From contig CP119317.1 of NCBI GenBank assembly GCA_029203125.1, positions 372,001 through 436,000 on the forward strand: a stretch of 64,000 nucleotides of DNA, read 5' to 3'. Position numbers and translations under genes: made by a program. Positions 8,755 through 17,567 of the stretch are shown piece after piece. The notes beneath the pieces were generated by a model. It did no database searches, was not told the DNA's origin, and saw nothing but the letters and a program-made list of their open reading frames with translations. Position 1 is the first letter of the stretch, and every line of letters starts with the position of its first letter. The stretch comes from Candidatus Cohnella colombiensis (lineage in GTDB: Bacteria > Bacillota > Bacilli > Paenibacillales > Paenibacillaceae).

Positions 8755-8767
8755 ACCGACCGTCGGT
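8755..8767. promoter_or_regulatory. TetR operator A (ACCGACCGTCGGT)
   Basis: A 13-bp near-perfect palindrome just downstream of the predicted start of the CcdC-like operon, 31 bp from operator B. It is the most symmetrical of the four sites. It lies in the leader of the minus-strand transcript. Confidence 0.65.
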
Positions 8768-8779
8768 CTTATGAACTTT

Positions 8780-8808
8780 AGTTTACATACCAACGGTCGG
8801 TATGTCAA
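8780..8808 (-). promoter_or_regulatory. Promoter of the CcdC-like operon with TetR operator B
   Basis: On the minus strand TTGACA (8803-8808) and TAAACT (8780-8785) are spaced by exactly 17 bp. The whole spacer is the near-palindromic operator CATACCAACGGTCGGTATG (8786-8804, plus-strand reading). Repressor binding would exclude RNA polymerase. Confidence 0.7.
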
Positions 8809-8906
8809 TATTAATTTATTTTTAACTTTCAATCGATAATGGAATGATTTGACCAAGTGTTCAAAACAAATTTACATTCATTAAATAATTCAATGCCTTC
8901 AACGAT

Positions 8907-8935
8907 TTGACTTTCGACCGACCGTTCAATATTAT
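8907..8935 (+). promoter_or_regulatory. RND pump promoter with TetR operator C
   Basis: TTGACT (8907-8912) and TATTAT (8930-8935) are separated by 17 bp, and the spacer holds ACCGACCGTTC (8917-8927), a less symmetrical copy of the TetR operator. It faces away from the CcdC-like promoter, so one repressor can control both directions. Confidence 0.65.
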
Positions 8936-8967
8936 AGAATTTAGGATATTAAGGAGGTAGTAGAGAA

Positions 8968-11900
8968 ATGAGAAAATTAATAGGGTTTTCATTAAAGAGA
9001 AAATTTGCAATGTGGATGATGACAATCATTGTTATCGTAGCCGGGCTTTATTCCGGGTTGACAATGAAGCAAGAAAGCTTGCCGAATTTAAGCTTTCCTT
9101 ACTTATCGGTAACAACGATTGTGCCTGGTGCTGCCCCGGATGCTGTCGTGAGTCAGGTGACAGATCCATTGGAGCAGCGGTTTATCAATATAGACGGAGT
9201 CAAAAATGTGACTTCAACCTCGATGGAAAACGTATCCTCGATTATTCTCGAATTTAACTTCGGACAGGATATGGATTCGGCAATCAATCAGATCAGAGAA
9301 GCAGCAGCAGGTGCAGCATTGCCTGAAGGAACGACATCTCCAACGATCAATAAGTTTTCCATCAATTCTTTTCCAGTAATTTCACTTAGTGCTTCTGGGG
9401 CGGGTGAACTTGATCAGTTAACGAAAATTGTTAAAGAAGAGATTCAGCCACAGTTAGAAGGCATTAGTGGTGTCGCTTCGGTGCAGATTGCAGGGCAATA
9501 TGTACAGGAAGTTACGTTGAAATATGATGACGCAAAGCTTGCTCAGTATGGCCTAACGAAACAGATGATCTCCGGAATTATTCAAGGCTCTTCCTTGAAA
9601 GTACCGCTCGGACTATTTGAAATCGACCATTCTGAGAAGGCGGTCGTTGTAGATGGTCGAATTGTTACGATCGATGATTTGCGCAAGCTGTCGCTTCCGG
9701 TAATGTCTGCCGGTGCGGAGGGTGCGCCTGTAATGTCGAGTATAACACTTGATGAAGTTGCAGATATCGCTATCGTTGGTAAAGCAGAGTCGATCTCTCG
9801 TACGAATGGTAAAGAGTCGATAGGGATTCAAATCGTAAAAGCGAATGACGCGAATACGGTTGAAGTTGTAAATGACGTGAAAGCTGAAATGAAACAAATT
9901 AACGAGAAGTATAAGGACATCAAGCTGGATGTATTGTTGGACCAAGGTAAGCCAATTGAGGAATCGGTTAGTACGATGCTTAGCAAAGCTTTATTTGGAG
10001 CTATATTCGCTGTCATTGTAATCATGCTGTTCCTGCGCAATATTCGGACGACATTGATTTCCATCGTTTCAATTCCATTGTCGCTCATTATTGCTTTGTT
10101 ATTGCTTAAGCAATTCGACATAACGTTGAACATTATGACGCTAGGTGCGATGACAGTCGCTATTGGCCGTGTCGTCGATGATTCTATTGTCGTTATTGAA
10201 AATATTTACCGTAGAATGTCATTGCGTGGTGAACGCTTGAAAGGTCATGAGCTCATCGTTGAAGCAACGAAGGAAATGTTCATACCCATTATGTCCTCGA
10301 CCATCGTGACGGTTGCTGTATTTTTACCGTTAGGTCTTGTGAGCGGGATGGTGGGGCAATTGTTCCTACCGTTTGCACTAACGATCGTATTTGCACTTCT
10401 TGCGTCATTGCTTGTGGCGGTTACAATTGTGCCGATGCTTGCACATCAAATGTTTAAAAATGGTGTGAAGCAAGGGAAGGGTCATGATCACGAGGAGCAT
10501 GTAGGCTACTTATCACGTCAATATCGCCATTTCTTATTATGGGGATTGAATCATAAGCTGATTACGCTACTCGTTGCCTTTGTCGTCCTGATCGGCAGTA
10601 TAATCGTAATTGTTCCGGCAATCGGTGCGAGTTTCTTGCCTGATCAAGAAGAGAAGAATGCGATGCTTACGTATTCGCCTGCGCCAGGAGATACGCTGGA
10701 AGATGTGAAAGAGCGTGCGTTGATCGCAGAGAAGTATTTACTAGAGCAATCCGACATTGAGAAGCTACAATATTCGATAGGCGGATCAAATCCATTACAG
10801 ATGGGTACATCGAAGTCCGGCTTATTCTACATGCTGTACAAGAGCGATACAAAGGATTTCACAGATAAGAAGGCAGAAGTTCTAGACGGATTACGTGAGT
10901 TGGTTCCACAAGGTGATTGGAACGAGATGGCCATGGGTGCTGGAATTGGAGGAAGCGGCTTCAGTCTGGGTGTATATGGCGACACGCTGGAAGAAATTAA
11001 GCCAGTCATTGATGAAGTAGTCGCTCTGATGAGTGAGGATGCGGCATTCGCTGATATTAAGACGAGTCTGTCGAAGACGTATGAGCAATATACGATTGTT
11101 GCAGATCAAAAGAAGCTAAGCCAAGTGGGCTTAACCGCGGGTCAAATTGCGATGGAGCTAAGTCCAGTCCGTCATCGTCCAATATTGACAACGGTTCAAG
11201 ACGGCGGCAATACCCACAACGTCTATGTTGAAGTAGATGCGAAACAATATCGTACAATTGAAGATATCTTAGATGCCAAGCTGTCATCACCACTCGGAAT
11301 GCAAGTTTCCATTCGTGATGTAGCTACAGTAGAGACTGGAACATCACCGAACTCCATCGCGCGTGAGAATGGAAAGATGGTCGTTACGATTTCGGCGAAT
11401 ATTACGGAATCTGATGTAGCGAAGGTGTCCAAAAATCTTGAGCAAAAAGTAGATCAGTTAAACATACCAACAAGTGTCGATGTGAAGTTCGGCGGTGTCA
11501 CAGAGCAAATTAATGAGACATTTACACAGCTAGGTCTGGCGATGCTGGCGGCGATTGCAATTGTTTACCTTGTGCTCGTATTGACATTCGGTGGCGGTTT
11601 GGCACCGTTCGCGATTATGTTCTCGCTGCCGTTTGCAATTATTGGTAGCTTGGTCGCATTGTGGATTGCGGGAGAGACACTCAGTGTATCTGCATTAATG
11701 GGAGCGCTGATGTTGATCGGGATCGTTGTTACGAATGCGATTGTTCTTATTGACCGTGTTATTCATAAGGAAAATGAAGGGCTATCGACGCGTGAGGCGT
11801 TATTGGAAGCAGGCGGTACGCGTCTGCGCCCAATTCTAATGACGGCATTAGCGACCATTGGTGCATTGCTGCCTCTGGCCTTCGGCTTCGAGAGCGCTGG

Positions 11901-12039
11901 GATTATTTCGAAGGGTCTAGGCGTCACAGTTATTGGCGGACTTATTAGTTCGACAGTTCTGACGTTGTTGATTGTGCCAATTATTTATGAACTATTGATG
12001 AAGCGTCGTCGTAAATCGAAGCAAGAGGTCGTATCGTAA
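8968..12039 (+). CDS. RND (AcrB/SwrC-like) efflux permease
   Basis: 1023 residues with the canonical RND layout: a TM helix near residues 12-30, a large extracytoplasmic loop, TMs 2-6 (about 335-480), then the same arrangement repeated (TM7 near 530, TMs 8-12 near 850-1010). IGRVVDDSIVVIENIYRRM in TM4 contains the proton-relay Asp pair typical of RND pumps. LIGIVVTNAIVLID is the mirrored segment in the second half. In Firmicutes this type (SwrC/YerP) works without an outer-membrane channel and exports lipopeptides, bile-type amphiphiles or drugs. A ribosome binding site (AAGGAGG) precedes ATG 8968. It is controlled by the divergent promoter region and followed by its own TetR gene. Confidence 0.93.
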   Translation: MRKLIGFSLKRKFAMWMMTIIVIVAGLYSGLTMKQESLPNLSFPYLSVTTIVPGAAPDAVVSQVTDPLEQRFINIDGVKNVTSTSMENVSSIILEFNFGQDMDSAINQIREAAAGAALPEGTTSPTINKFSINSFPVISLSASGAGELDQLTKIVKEEIQPQLEGISGVASVQIAGQYVQEVTLKYDDAKLAQYGLTKQMISGIIQGSSLKVPLGLFEIDHSEKAVVVDGRIVTIDDLRKLSLPVMSAGAEGAPVMSSITLDEVADIAIVGKAESISRTNGKESIGIQIVKANDANTVEVVNDVKAEMKQINEKYKDIKLDVLLDQGKPIEESVSTMLSKALFGAIFAVIVIMLFLRNIRTTLISIVSIPLSLIIALLLLKQFDITLNIMTLGAMTVAIGRVVDDSIVVIENIYRRMSLRGERLKGHELIVEATKEMFIPIMSSTIVTVAVFLPLGLVSGMVGQLFLPFALTIVFALLASLLVAVTIVPMLAHQMFKNGVKQGKGHDHEEHVGYLSRQYRHFLLWGLNHKLITLLVAFVVLIGSIIVIVPAIGASFLPDQEEKNAMLTYSPAPGDTLEDVKERALIAEKYLLEQSDIEKLQYSIGGSNPLQMGTSKSGLFYMLYKSDTKDFTDKKAEVLDGLRELVPQGDWNEMAMGAGIGGSGFSLGVYGDTLEEIKPVIDEVVALMSEDAAFADIKTSLSKTYEQYTIVADQKKLSQVGLTAGQIAMELSPVRHRPILTTVQDGGNTHNVYVEVDAKQYRTIEDILDAKLSSPLGMQVSIRDVATVETGTSPNSIARENGKMVVTISANITESDVAKVSKNLEQKVDQLNIPTSVDVKFGGVTEQINETFTQLGLAMLAAIAIVYLVLVLTFGGGLAPFAIMFSLPFAIIGSLVALWIAGETLSVSALMGALMLIGIVVTNAIVLIDRVIHKENEGLSTREALLEAGGTRLRPILMTALATIGALLPLAFGFESAGIISKGLGVTVIGGLISSTVLTLLIVPIIYELLMKRRRKSKQEVVS

Positions 12040-12075
12040 CTTGAGCATTACGAGTTGCTGAAAGGAGGAGTAACG

Positions 12076-12981
12076 ATGCAGGGAAAGAAGCGGAAAATAT
12101 TAGATATTGCTATGAGATGCTTCGCACGAAAAGGGTATCACGCAACTTCGATTCAGGAAATTGCCGATGAGCTTGGAATGGCGAAAGGCTCTATCTATTT
12201 CTACTTCAAGTCAAAGGAAGACTTGCTCACCTCCGTTTTAGAATATTATGTGGAGCTTTTGCAAGAACGAATGCAGGAGTTTCCGAGCGATCGAAGTTTA
12301 ACTCCGCGAGAGGTGCTTAGCACGCAGCTTGAGCAGCAGTTCATCTTCTTTAGAGAGAATATGGATTTTGTAGCGATGTTAATGAATGAACCCGTTACAG
12401 GATTGCAGCCTGATATCGAGCAATTATTGCGCCGATTTAGAGCCAGAGCATCCATATGGAATGTGAAGCATCTACTCGCGATATATGGCCATACGATCGA
12501 GGAGCACACCGGTGATTTGTCTGTGTTATTAACAGGGATGAGCACTCAATTTACCCAATCGGTTTTAATCGATCGTATACAGCTCGATGAACGCAGGCTC
12601 AGTCGGTACATTGTGAATCGGTTAGACGATCTCGTTACAGGTATTCTCAAACGGCAAGAGGAGCCGCTTTTACCGAGCGCCGACTTACAGACTCTTTATA
12701 ACGTTGCGGGATTAAAGCGGGATGACTTCGACCGAGAAATTCATGATTTGGAAAAGTTAATTGAGCGAGTGTCTGAATCGGAAAAAGAAGAAATGTGGAC
12801 TGAGAAGCAAAGATCGGATGTCATTGCTGCACTTACGACGTTATTGGTGGAAATACACAGATCTCAGCCGAGCCGTATTGTTTCGCTAGGCATGCTTGCC
12901 TACTTGCGAGAGCAGGGCCCTGTGGAGTGGCAGGAGCTTTTAATCCGAGTCGAACAGAAGCTTTACCCGGAAAAGTTATAG
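12076..12981 (+). CDS. TetR-family regulator with an extended C-terminal region
   Basis: 301 residues, longer than the usual 190-220 of the family. The N-terminal helix-turn-helix (ILDIAMRCFARKGYHATSI...ELGMAKGSIYFYFKSKEDL) is classic. After the ligand domain there is an additional roughly 100-residue helical segment (DFDREIHDLEKLIERVSESEKEEMW... and LLIRVEQKLYPEKL) with no domain I recognise. ATG 12076 follows AAGGAGGAG. It is 36 bp downstream of the RND gene, the same arrangement as YerO with SwrC in Bacillus but with reversed order, so it is probably cotranscribed with the pump. Which of the two TetR proteins recognises the upstream operators is not decided by the sequence. Confidence 0.85.
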   Translation: MQGKKRKILDIAMRCFARKGYHATSIQEIADELGMAKGSIYFYFKSKEDLLTSVLEYYVELLQERMQEFPSDRSLTPREVLSTQLEQQFIFFRENMDFVAMLMNEPVTGLQPDIEQLLRRFRARASIWNVKHLLAIYGHTIEEHTGDLSVLLTGMSTQFTQSVLIDRIQLDERRLSRYIVNRLDDLVTGILKRQEEPLLPSADLQTLYNVAGLKRDDFDREIHDLEKLIERVSESEKEEMWTEKQRSDVIAALTTLLVEIHRSQPSRIVSLGMLAYLREQGPVEWQELLIRVEQKLYPEKL

Positions 12982-12992
12982 CTAGAAAACTG

Positions 12993-13015
12993 CCCTGCAA
13001 GCGAAGCTTGCGGGG
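12993..13015 (+). repeat. Intercistronic hairpin between tetR and the dehydrogenase
   Basis: CCCTGCAAGC and GCTTGCGGGG form a 10-bp stem with a GAA loop (one G-U). No T-run follows on either strand, so it is more likely a weak attenuator or mRNA stabiliser than a full terminator. Confidence 0.5.
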
Positions 13016-13043
13016 TATTAACATGTTGAAGGAGGCAGGAATT

Positions 13044-14039
13044 GTGAAGCAGGTCAAAGCATTCGGTCCTCAGGATCTCAGGTTCGTAGAAGCTTCTGTA
13101 CCGGTATTGGCAACAGATGAAGTATTGATCGATATGAAAGCATGTGGGATCTGTGGCTCAGACAAATGGTTCTGGTACGTGAAGGAGCCGACCGATTACG
13201 TGGCGGGTCATGAGGTTGCCGGAGAAGTCGTTGCGGTTGGGAGCGATGTAAGCAGCTTGCAGGTTGGCGATCGGGTTGCCGTCAACAATGTGAAAGGCTG
13301 TGGTACATGTGAAGCGTGCTTAGGGGGACAATTCGTTCGTTGTCCAAACGGGATCACTCATATGGGGTTCGGTTTCTCAGAGCAATTAGCTGTGCCTGAA
13401 CGTAATTGTTTGAAGCTTGACAACTCAGTCAGCGATGAAGTCGGTGCTCTGATCTTTGACAATTGGGGGACACCCTATTCCGCAATCGATCGGACAATGA
13501 TGAAGTCAGGAGATTATGTACTTGTTATCGGATGTGGACCGATCGGGCTTGCTGCGATCAGGTTGGCGACAGTAAGAGGAGCTATTGTAATTGCAGTAGA
13601 TCCGATTGCGGCACGACTTGAGATGGCGAAGAAGCAAGGGGCGGTTGTTGCGCTATCACCTGATGAGGCGAACGATGAGGTATTGAACGATTTTACGAAC
13701 AATCAAGGAATGACAATCGTGCTGGAATGCTCGGGTAAACCGGCATCCTACAAGCTTGCTTATCGTGCACTAAGCATTGGCGGAACGCTAGTATCGATCG
13801 GTGAAGGTGCGAAGTTCGAATTTCATTCTAGTGATTGGATTCATAAGCATTTAACGTTGATCGGATCGCTCTATTCAACAATGGAAGCTGGAGCACAGGT
13901 GCAACAGCTTATCGTAAGTGGAGAGATTGCCCCCTTGGCGATTGTGACGCATCGCTTTAAGCTGGAAGAGGTTCCTGCGCAATTTGGCAAAGTTATTGAA
14001 TATAGCGAGGGATTGCTAAAATCGATTGTTGTCCGATAA
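13044..14039 (+). CDS. Zinc-dependent medium-chain alcohol/sugar dehydrogenase
   Basis: 331 residues of the MDR family. It has the catalytic-zinc elements CGICGSD and GHEVAGEV, a four-cysteine structural-zinc lobe (CGTCEACLGGQFVRC), and the Rossmann segment VLVIGCGPIGLAAIRLA. Such enzymes oxidise polyols, sugars or alcohols with NAD(P). GTG 13044 is taken because GAAGGAGG sits 8 nt upstream; ATG 13023 lies before this site. It is followed 27 bp later by a sugar isomerase/epimerase gene, suggesting both act on the same carbohydrate. Substrate unknown; sorbitol/threonine-dehydrogenase-like subfamilies are alternatives. Confidence 0.88.
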   Translation: MKQVKAFGPQDLRFVEASVPVLATDEVLIDMKACGICGSDKWFWYVKEPTDYVAGHEVAGEVVAVGSDVSSLQVGDRVAVNNVKGCGTCEACLGGQFVRCPNGITHMGFGFSEQLAVPERNCLKLDNSVSDEVGALIFDNWGTPYSAIDRTMMKSGDYVLVIGCGPIGLAAIRLATVRGAIVIAVDPIAARLEMAKKQGAVVALSPDEANDEVLNDFTNNQGMTIVLECSGKPASYKLAYRALSIGGTLVSIGEGAKFEFHSSDWIHKHLTLIGSLYSTMEAGAQVQQLIVSGEIAPLAIVTHRFKLEEVPAQFGKVIEYSEGLLKSIVVR

Positions 14040-14066
14040 TGCGGAATGAATAGAGGAGGGATGAGA

Positions 14067-14912
14067 ATGATTAGATTAGGTGGGCCTATTTATATTGCTA
14101 ATCCAGACCCGGACCAGTGGATAAACGCGTTGAAGCAAGAAGGCTATACCGCAGCTGTTTGTCCAGTGGACAGCGATGCGGACACATCGCTGATTGATGC
14201 TTTTCGAGCAGCAGCGGAGCAAAATGATATCCTCATCGCAGAGGTTGGGGCTTGGAGTAATCCAATCAGTCCGGATGATGCAGAGCGCCTTCAAGCACTA
14301 GATAAGTGCAAACGCCAATTGTACCTTGCGGATCGAATCGGTGCTCGTTGTTGTGTTAATATAGCTGGTTCTCGCAATCGTGACCAGTGGGATGGTCCTC
14401 ATCCGGATAATTATAGTGAAGATACATTTGCTCTAGTTGTTGACACAGTGCGCAATATTATTGATGAGGTAAAACCGGAAAATGCTTGTTTTGCTTTGGA
14501 AGCGATGCCTTGGATGATCCCGGACTCGGCGGATTCGTATCTTGAATTGGTACGTGCAATAGATCGGAAGAAGTTCGCTGTTCACTTCGATCCTGTCAAT
14601 ATCATTAACCATCCAAGGCAGTATTACCGAAACGGAGCGATGATTCGTGATTTCATTGCTAAGTTAGGTTCTGCCATCGTTACGTGCCATGCGAAGGATA
14701 TTCGTTTAAACACGAAGCTTACGGTTCATTTGGAGGAAGTTGTACCTGGCAACGGTGAGTTAGCCTATGGCGTACTCCTTCGCGAGCTTCATAATTTGGG
14801 CAGGGAGATTCCACTCATCCTTGAGCATCTTTCCAGTGAAGAGGAGTATCGTACCGCAGCAAAATATATTAGAAGCGTAGCAGCAAGAGAGCAGATTGAG
14901 CTTCGTGCCTAG
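14067..14912 (+). CDS. TIM-barrel sugar phosphate isomerase/epimerase
   Basis: 281 residues of the AP-endonuclease-2/xylose-isomerase-like superfamily. Metal-ligand-like elements are CFALEAMPWM (Glu), FAVHFDPVNIIN (His and Asp), TCHAKDIR (His) and IPLILEHLS (Glu at the end of a strand). These are placed as in IolE/IolH-type enzymes. ATG 14067 is preferred over ATG 14061 because GAGGAGGG ends at 14060, leaving 6 nt. It is coupled to the dehydrogenase upstream. The reaction could be an isomerisation, an epimerisation or a dehydration; the sequence does not decide. Confidence 0.8.
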   Translation: MIRLGGPIYIANPDPDQWINALKQEGYTAAVCPVDSDADTSLIDAFRAAAEQNDILIAEVGAWSNPISPDDAERLQALDKCKRQLYLADRIGARCCVNIAGSRNRDQWDGPHPDNYSEDTFALVVDTVRNIIDEVKPENACFALEAMPWMIPDSADSYLELVRAIDRKKFAVHFDPVNIINHPRQYYRNGAMIRDFIAKLGSAIVTCHAKDIRLNTKLTVHLEEVVPGNGELAYGVLLRELHNLGREIPLILEHLSSEEEYRTAAKYIRSVAAREQIELRA

Positions 14913-14914
14913 GC

Positions 14915-14942
14915 AAGCAAGGGGGGGACATCCCCCTCGCTT
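14915..14942. terminator. GC-rich hairpin between convergent genes
   Basis: AAGC(A)AGGGGG and CCCCCTCGCTT form a stem between the two convergent genes and overlap the stop codon of the aldose epimerase gene. No clear T-run is present on either strand, so termination is a probable but not certain function. Confidence 0.4.
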
Positions 14943-15816
14943 ATACGCCGCTCTCGAGAGAAATAGAAAGCGATAACTCCAATGTCTGTTCTGGAGCAAT
15001 GAATATTAATTCTGCTTTATCGTTCAGTGCTTCATTCAAAGCAGTCCACGGCTCTACACAAACGAAAGGTTTGCCTTCTACTGACCAGAGCACAACATAT
15101 CGGAACTGTTTGCTATACTGGAGATGTACAAGCTGATTATCTCCAATCGGGAATTTGATTTCTGAACGATCTGCGTCCAACAGGGCTACTGATTCAACGA
15201 GACCCGTAAGATCGAAGGACTTATTAAAAGGCTTTACCTGCTGATCGTTATAATCGAGCATCGTTGTTGCATCGGAGAGATAAGTCAGATCTTTACTGGC
15301 TGTAGCGAAGTAAGGGTGGAATCCGGTTACCATAGGCATCTCTTCTGAGGAACGATTGTGATATTGTTGTTCGATTGTGAGAATACCATCCTTTAGTCGA
15401 TAGGTGAACTGTAGTCCGAATGCAAAAGGGAACGCGCGTAGCGTTTCGGCATTGCTGTGGAGCGAAAGAGTCAATGAAGCGCCCTCCTCAGTCGATGAGG
15501 CGATAACCTCCCAAGCCTCAGTTCGTGCTATACCGTGATTTTTCATCTGATAGGTATGACCGTTCCAGTCATACTTTCCGTTAACGAGTTGTCCGCAAAT
15601 CGGGAATAAAATCGGAATTCCTCCGCGAATGTTGGCATTGGGGTTGAGGAATGTATCTCGATCGAGGTAGAGGAGTTCCTTGCCGCGAAGTTGGCAGCTA
15701 ATCACGATCCCACCTCTTTCAGGACAAATAATTACTTTGGAGTCTGTTGCGTAATCGGACAGTTCATATAACAGATAAGTGTCTGTGTAAGAGCGTATTT
15801 CAAATTGAGAACTCAT
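14941..15816 (-). CDS. Aldose 1-epimerase (galactose-mutarotase-like fold)
   Basis: 291 residues of the galactose-mutarotase superfamily. RGGIPILFPICGQL resembles the substrate-loop motif of this family, MKNHGIARTEAWEV carries the conserved His, and TGFHPYFA carries a second. The Glu base would lie in the late region CVEPWTALNEALN. Such enzymes interconvert the alpha and beta anomers of sugars or sugar phosphates. ATG 15816 is the first good start, with AGGAGG rather far (13 nt) upstream. It is divergent from the LacI regulator, which probably controls it. Confidence 0.8.
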   Translation of the reverse strand: MSSQFEIRSYTDTYLLYELSDYATDSKVIICPERGGIVISCQLRGKELLYLDRDTFLNPNANIRGGIPILFPICGQLVNGKYDWNGHTYQMKNHGIARTEAWEVIASSTEEGASLTLSLHSNAETLRAFPFAFGLQFTYRLKDGILTIEQQYHNRSSEEMPMVTGFHPYFATASKDLTYLSDATTMLDYNDQQVKPFNKSFDLTGLVESVALLDADRSEIKFPIGDNQLVHLQYSKQFRYVVLWSVEGKPFVCVEPWTALNEALNDKAELIFIAPEQTLELSLSISLESGV

Positions 15817-15958
15817 AGCGGGTGTTATGCCTCCTAAGTGAATATGTTTGTGTCTTATAAGTATACCGATGCAGAGTTCATTGTAAACAATACAGAGAGA
15901 TCCCACGCGTTTAGACATTTCCTAGGAAATAATGTCGAGAATATTTCAAAGGCAGAAA

Positions 15959-16006
15959 TTGACTAGCGTGAGATTTTCAGGTACGATGGCATTATGAACG
16001 CGCGTT
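15959..16006 (+). promoter_or_regulatory. LacI-regulator promoter and palindromic operator
   Basis: TTGACT (15959-15964) and TACGAT (15982-15987) are spaced by 17 bp. A perfect 10-bp palindrome AACGCGCGTT (15997-16006) covers the expected transcription start. A CG-centred palindrome at this position is typical of LacI-family operators and suggests autoregulation. Confidence 0.55.
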
Positions 16007-16027
16007 TATAGGGGGTGATTCAGAGCG

Positions 16028-17068
16028 TTGAAGAAGTCAGAGATTAATGCGAACGAAATAGCCAAACTTGCAGGTGTATCTCGCAGCACAGTGAGTCGAG
16101 TCATTAATGATTACAAGAATGTTCCGGCAGAAACTCGCAAGAAGGTCATGGACATGATCGAGCAATACAACTATGTCCCGAATATATCTGCACAAGTATT
16201 AGCTGGCAAGAAGACACAGACGATCGGACTGTTCATGATTGAGACAGGTCATGTTTCTAGTGATATGATTTCGAATATGTTACTTGCGAGTGTAATTGAG
16301 AGCGCTTCCTCTCATGGTTACTATGTTCTTACACAAATCATTCGAGGTACTGATGATGCTGGCAGCATTCGAGGCGTGAAAGATATTTTCTATCAGAGAA
16401 GGATTGATGGAGGGATCTTTATTGGCGCAGCGAACGAGGAACCGTTCATTGAAGAGCTGATTGCCGAAGGTTATTCTGTGGCGATTGTCGATCAGGAGTT
16501 ACCTGGGCACTACGAAGTAAACCGAATCGTATCAAACTTTGATAATCATAAGGGTATGAGATTGGCTGTACAGCACCTTGTAAATTTAAATCACACACAA
16601 ATCGGACATGTTAGTGGCGACATGAAGCGATACTCAGGACCCTCTAAGCTTGAAGGCTTCTATGCAGCGATGGAGCAATTCAATCTTCCTATTGTCCAGG
16701 ACTGGATTATACCTGCGGGTTTTAATGAAGAAAGTGGTTATCACGCTCTTCAACAGTTTATTATCAGCGGTAAACAATTGCCGACGGCGATCGTGATGGC
16801 CAATGATAGTGTTGCATTCGGTGCGATTCGCGCCTTGAAGGAGCATGGCGTCCAAGTACCGGATCAGATTTCGATTGTAGGGTTTGATGATCATGCGCTT
16901 AGCGAACGATTCCAACCTGCTTTGACGACATTAAGAATCGATTTTTCCAACATGATGGAGCGTCTTGCGACTTCTCTCATTGAACAGATTGAGAAGAAAC
17001 GGACAACGTATACGAAGATTACAGTGGATATGCAGCTTATTGAACGGGAATCTACAAAACAAAAATAA
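16028..17068 (+). CDS. LacI-family transcriptional regulator
   Basis: 346 residues. The N-terminal helix-turn-helix and hinge read EIAKLAGVSRSTVSRVINDY...VPNISAQVLAGKKTQTIG. The rest is a periplasmic-binding-protein-like effector domain with IVMANDSVAFGAIRAL and ISIVGFDDHALSERFQPALTTLRIDF, the usual closing signature. The start is TTG 16028 with GGGGGTGATT upstream. It is divergent from the aldose epimerase and heads a run of same-strand genes for a VOC protein, SDR and ThuA proteins, so it probably controls a sugar-catabolic group. Confidence 0.92.
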   Translation: MKKSEINANEIAKLAGVSRSTVSRVINDYKNVPAETRKKVMDMIEQYNYVPNISAQVLAGKKTQTIGLFMIETGHVSSDMISNMLLASVIESASSHGYYVLTQIIRGTDDAGSIRGVKDIFYQRRIDGGIFIGAANEEPFIEELIAEGYSVAIVDQELPGHYEVNRIVSNFDNHKGMRLAVQHLVNLNHTQIGHVSGDMKRYSGPSKLEGFYAAMEQFNLPIVQDWIIPAGFNEESGYHALQQFIISGKQLPTAIVMANDSVAFGAIRALKEHGVQVPDQISIVGFDDHALSERFQPALTTLRIDFSNMMERLATSLIEQIEKKRTTYTKITVDMQLIERESTKQK

Positions 17069-17092
17069 ACGATTATGAGGGGGAGATTCAAG

Positions 17093-17545
17093 ATGACAAC
17101 AAATCTGCTCGGTAATAATGTCATTACTCAAATTGGTTTACTAGTTAACGATATTGAACGAACGTCTCAAGCCTATGCCAACTTCTTTGGTATGGATAAA
17201 CCTAATTGGTTTTGGACGGATACACCGGATGTTGCTCAAACAGAATACTTGGGAAATGCTTCAGAAGCTCGGGCGAAACTCGCATTTTTCGATATGGGCT
17301 CGTTACAGCTCGAATTGATTGAACCGGATCATCATCCGAGCACATGGCGTCTGTCGCTAGATGAGAATGGTGAAGGTGTACATCATATTGCGTTCGGAAT
17401 AAAAGGAATGAAGGAGAAGATTGCTGTGCTCGAAGGTGCGGGAATGCCTTTGCTGCAGAAGGGTGAGTATACCGGGGGACGTTATGCATATATCGACTCT
17501 TTCAAAGAACTGAAAGTGCTGATCGAATTACTAGAGAACGATTAA
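17093..17545 (+). CDS. VOC-family metalloprotein (glyoxalase/methylmalonyl-CoA epimerase-like)
   Basis: 150 residues in one vicinal-oxygen-chelate module pair: VITQIGLLVNDIERTSQAYANFFG opens the first beta-alpha-beta-beta-beta unit and GVHHIAFGI opens the second. Candidate metal ligands are Gln near the start, Glu in LQLELIEP, His in VHHIAF and Glu in LIELLEND, resembling methylmalonyl-CoA epimerase. ATG 17093 has AGGGGGAGA upstream (ATG 17075 precedes the ribosome binding site). It is 24 bp after lacI and 22 bp before the SDR gene. A sugar-related lyase or epimerase role is possible; substrate unknown. Confidence 0.8.
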   Translation: MTTNLLGNNVITQIGLLVNDIERTSQAYANFFGMDKPNWFWTDTPDVAQTEYLGNASEARAKLAFFDMGSLQLELIEPDHHPSTWRLSLDENGEGVHHIAFGIKGMKEKIAVLEGAGMPLLQKGEYTGGRYAYIDSFKELKVLIELLEND

Positions 17546-17567
17546 AAGTGAAGAGGGGTTTACGAGG

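Noticed and set aside
13023..13043. ATG 13023 as start of the Zn-dehydrogenase
   Set aside because: The ribosome binding site GAAGGAGG lies after this ATG and 8 nt before GTG 13044, which also gives the usual short N-terminus of the family.
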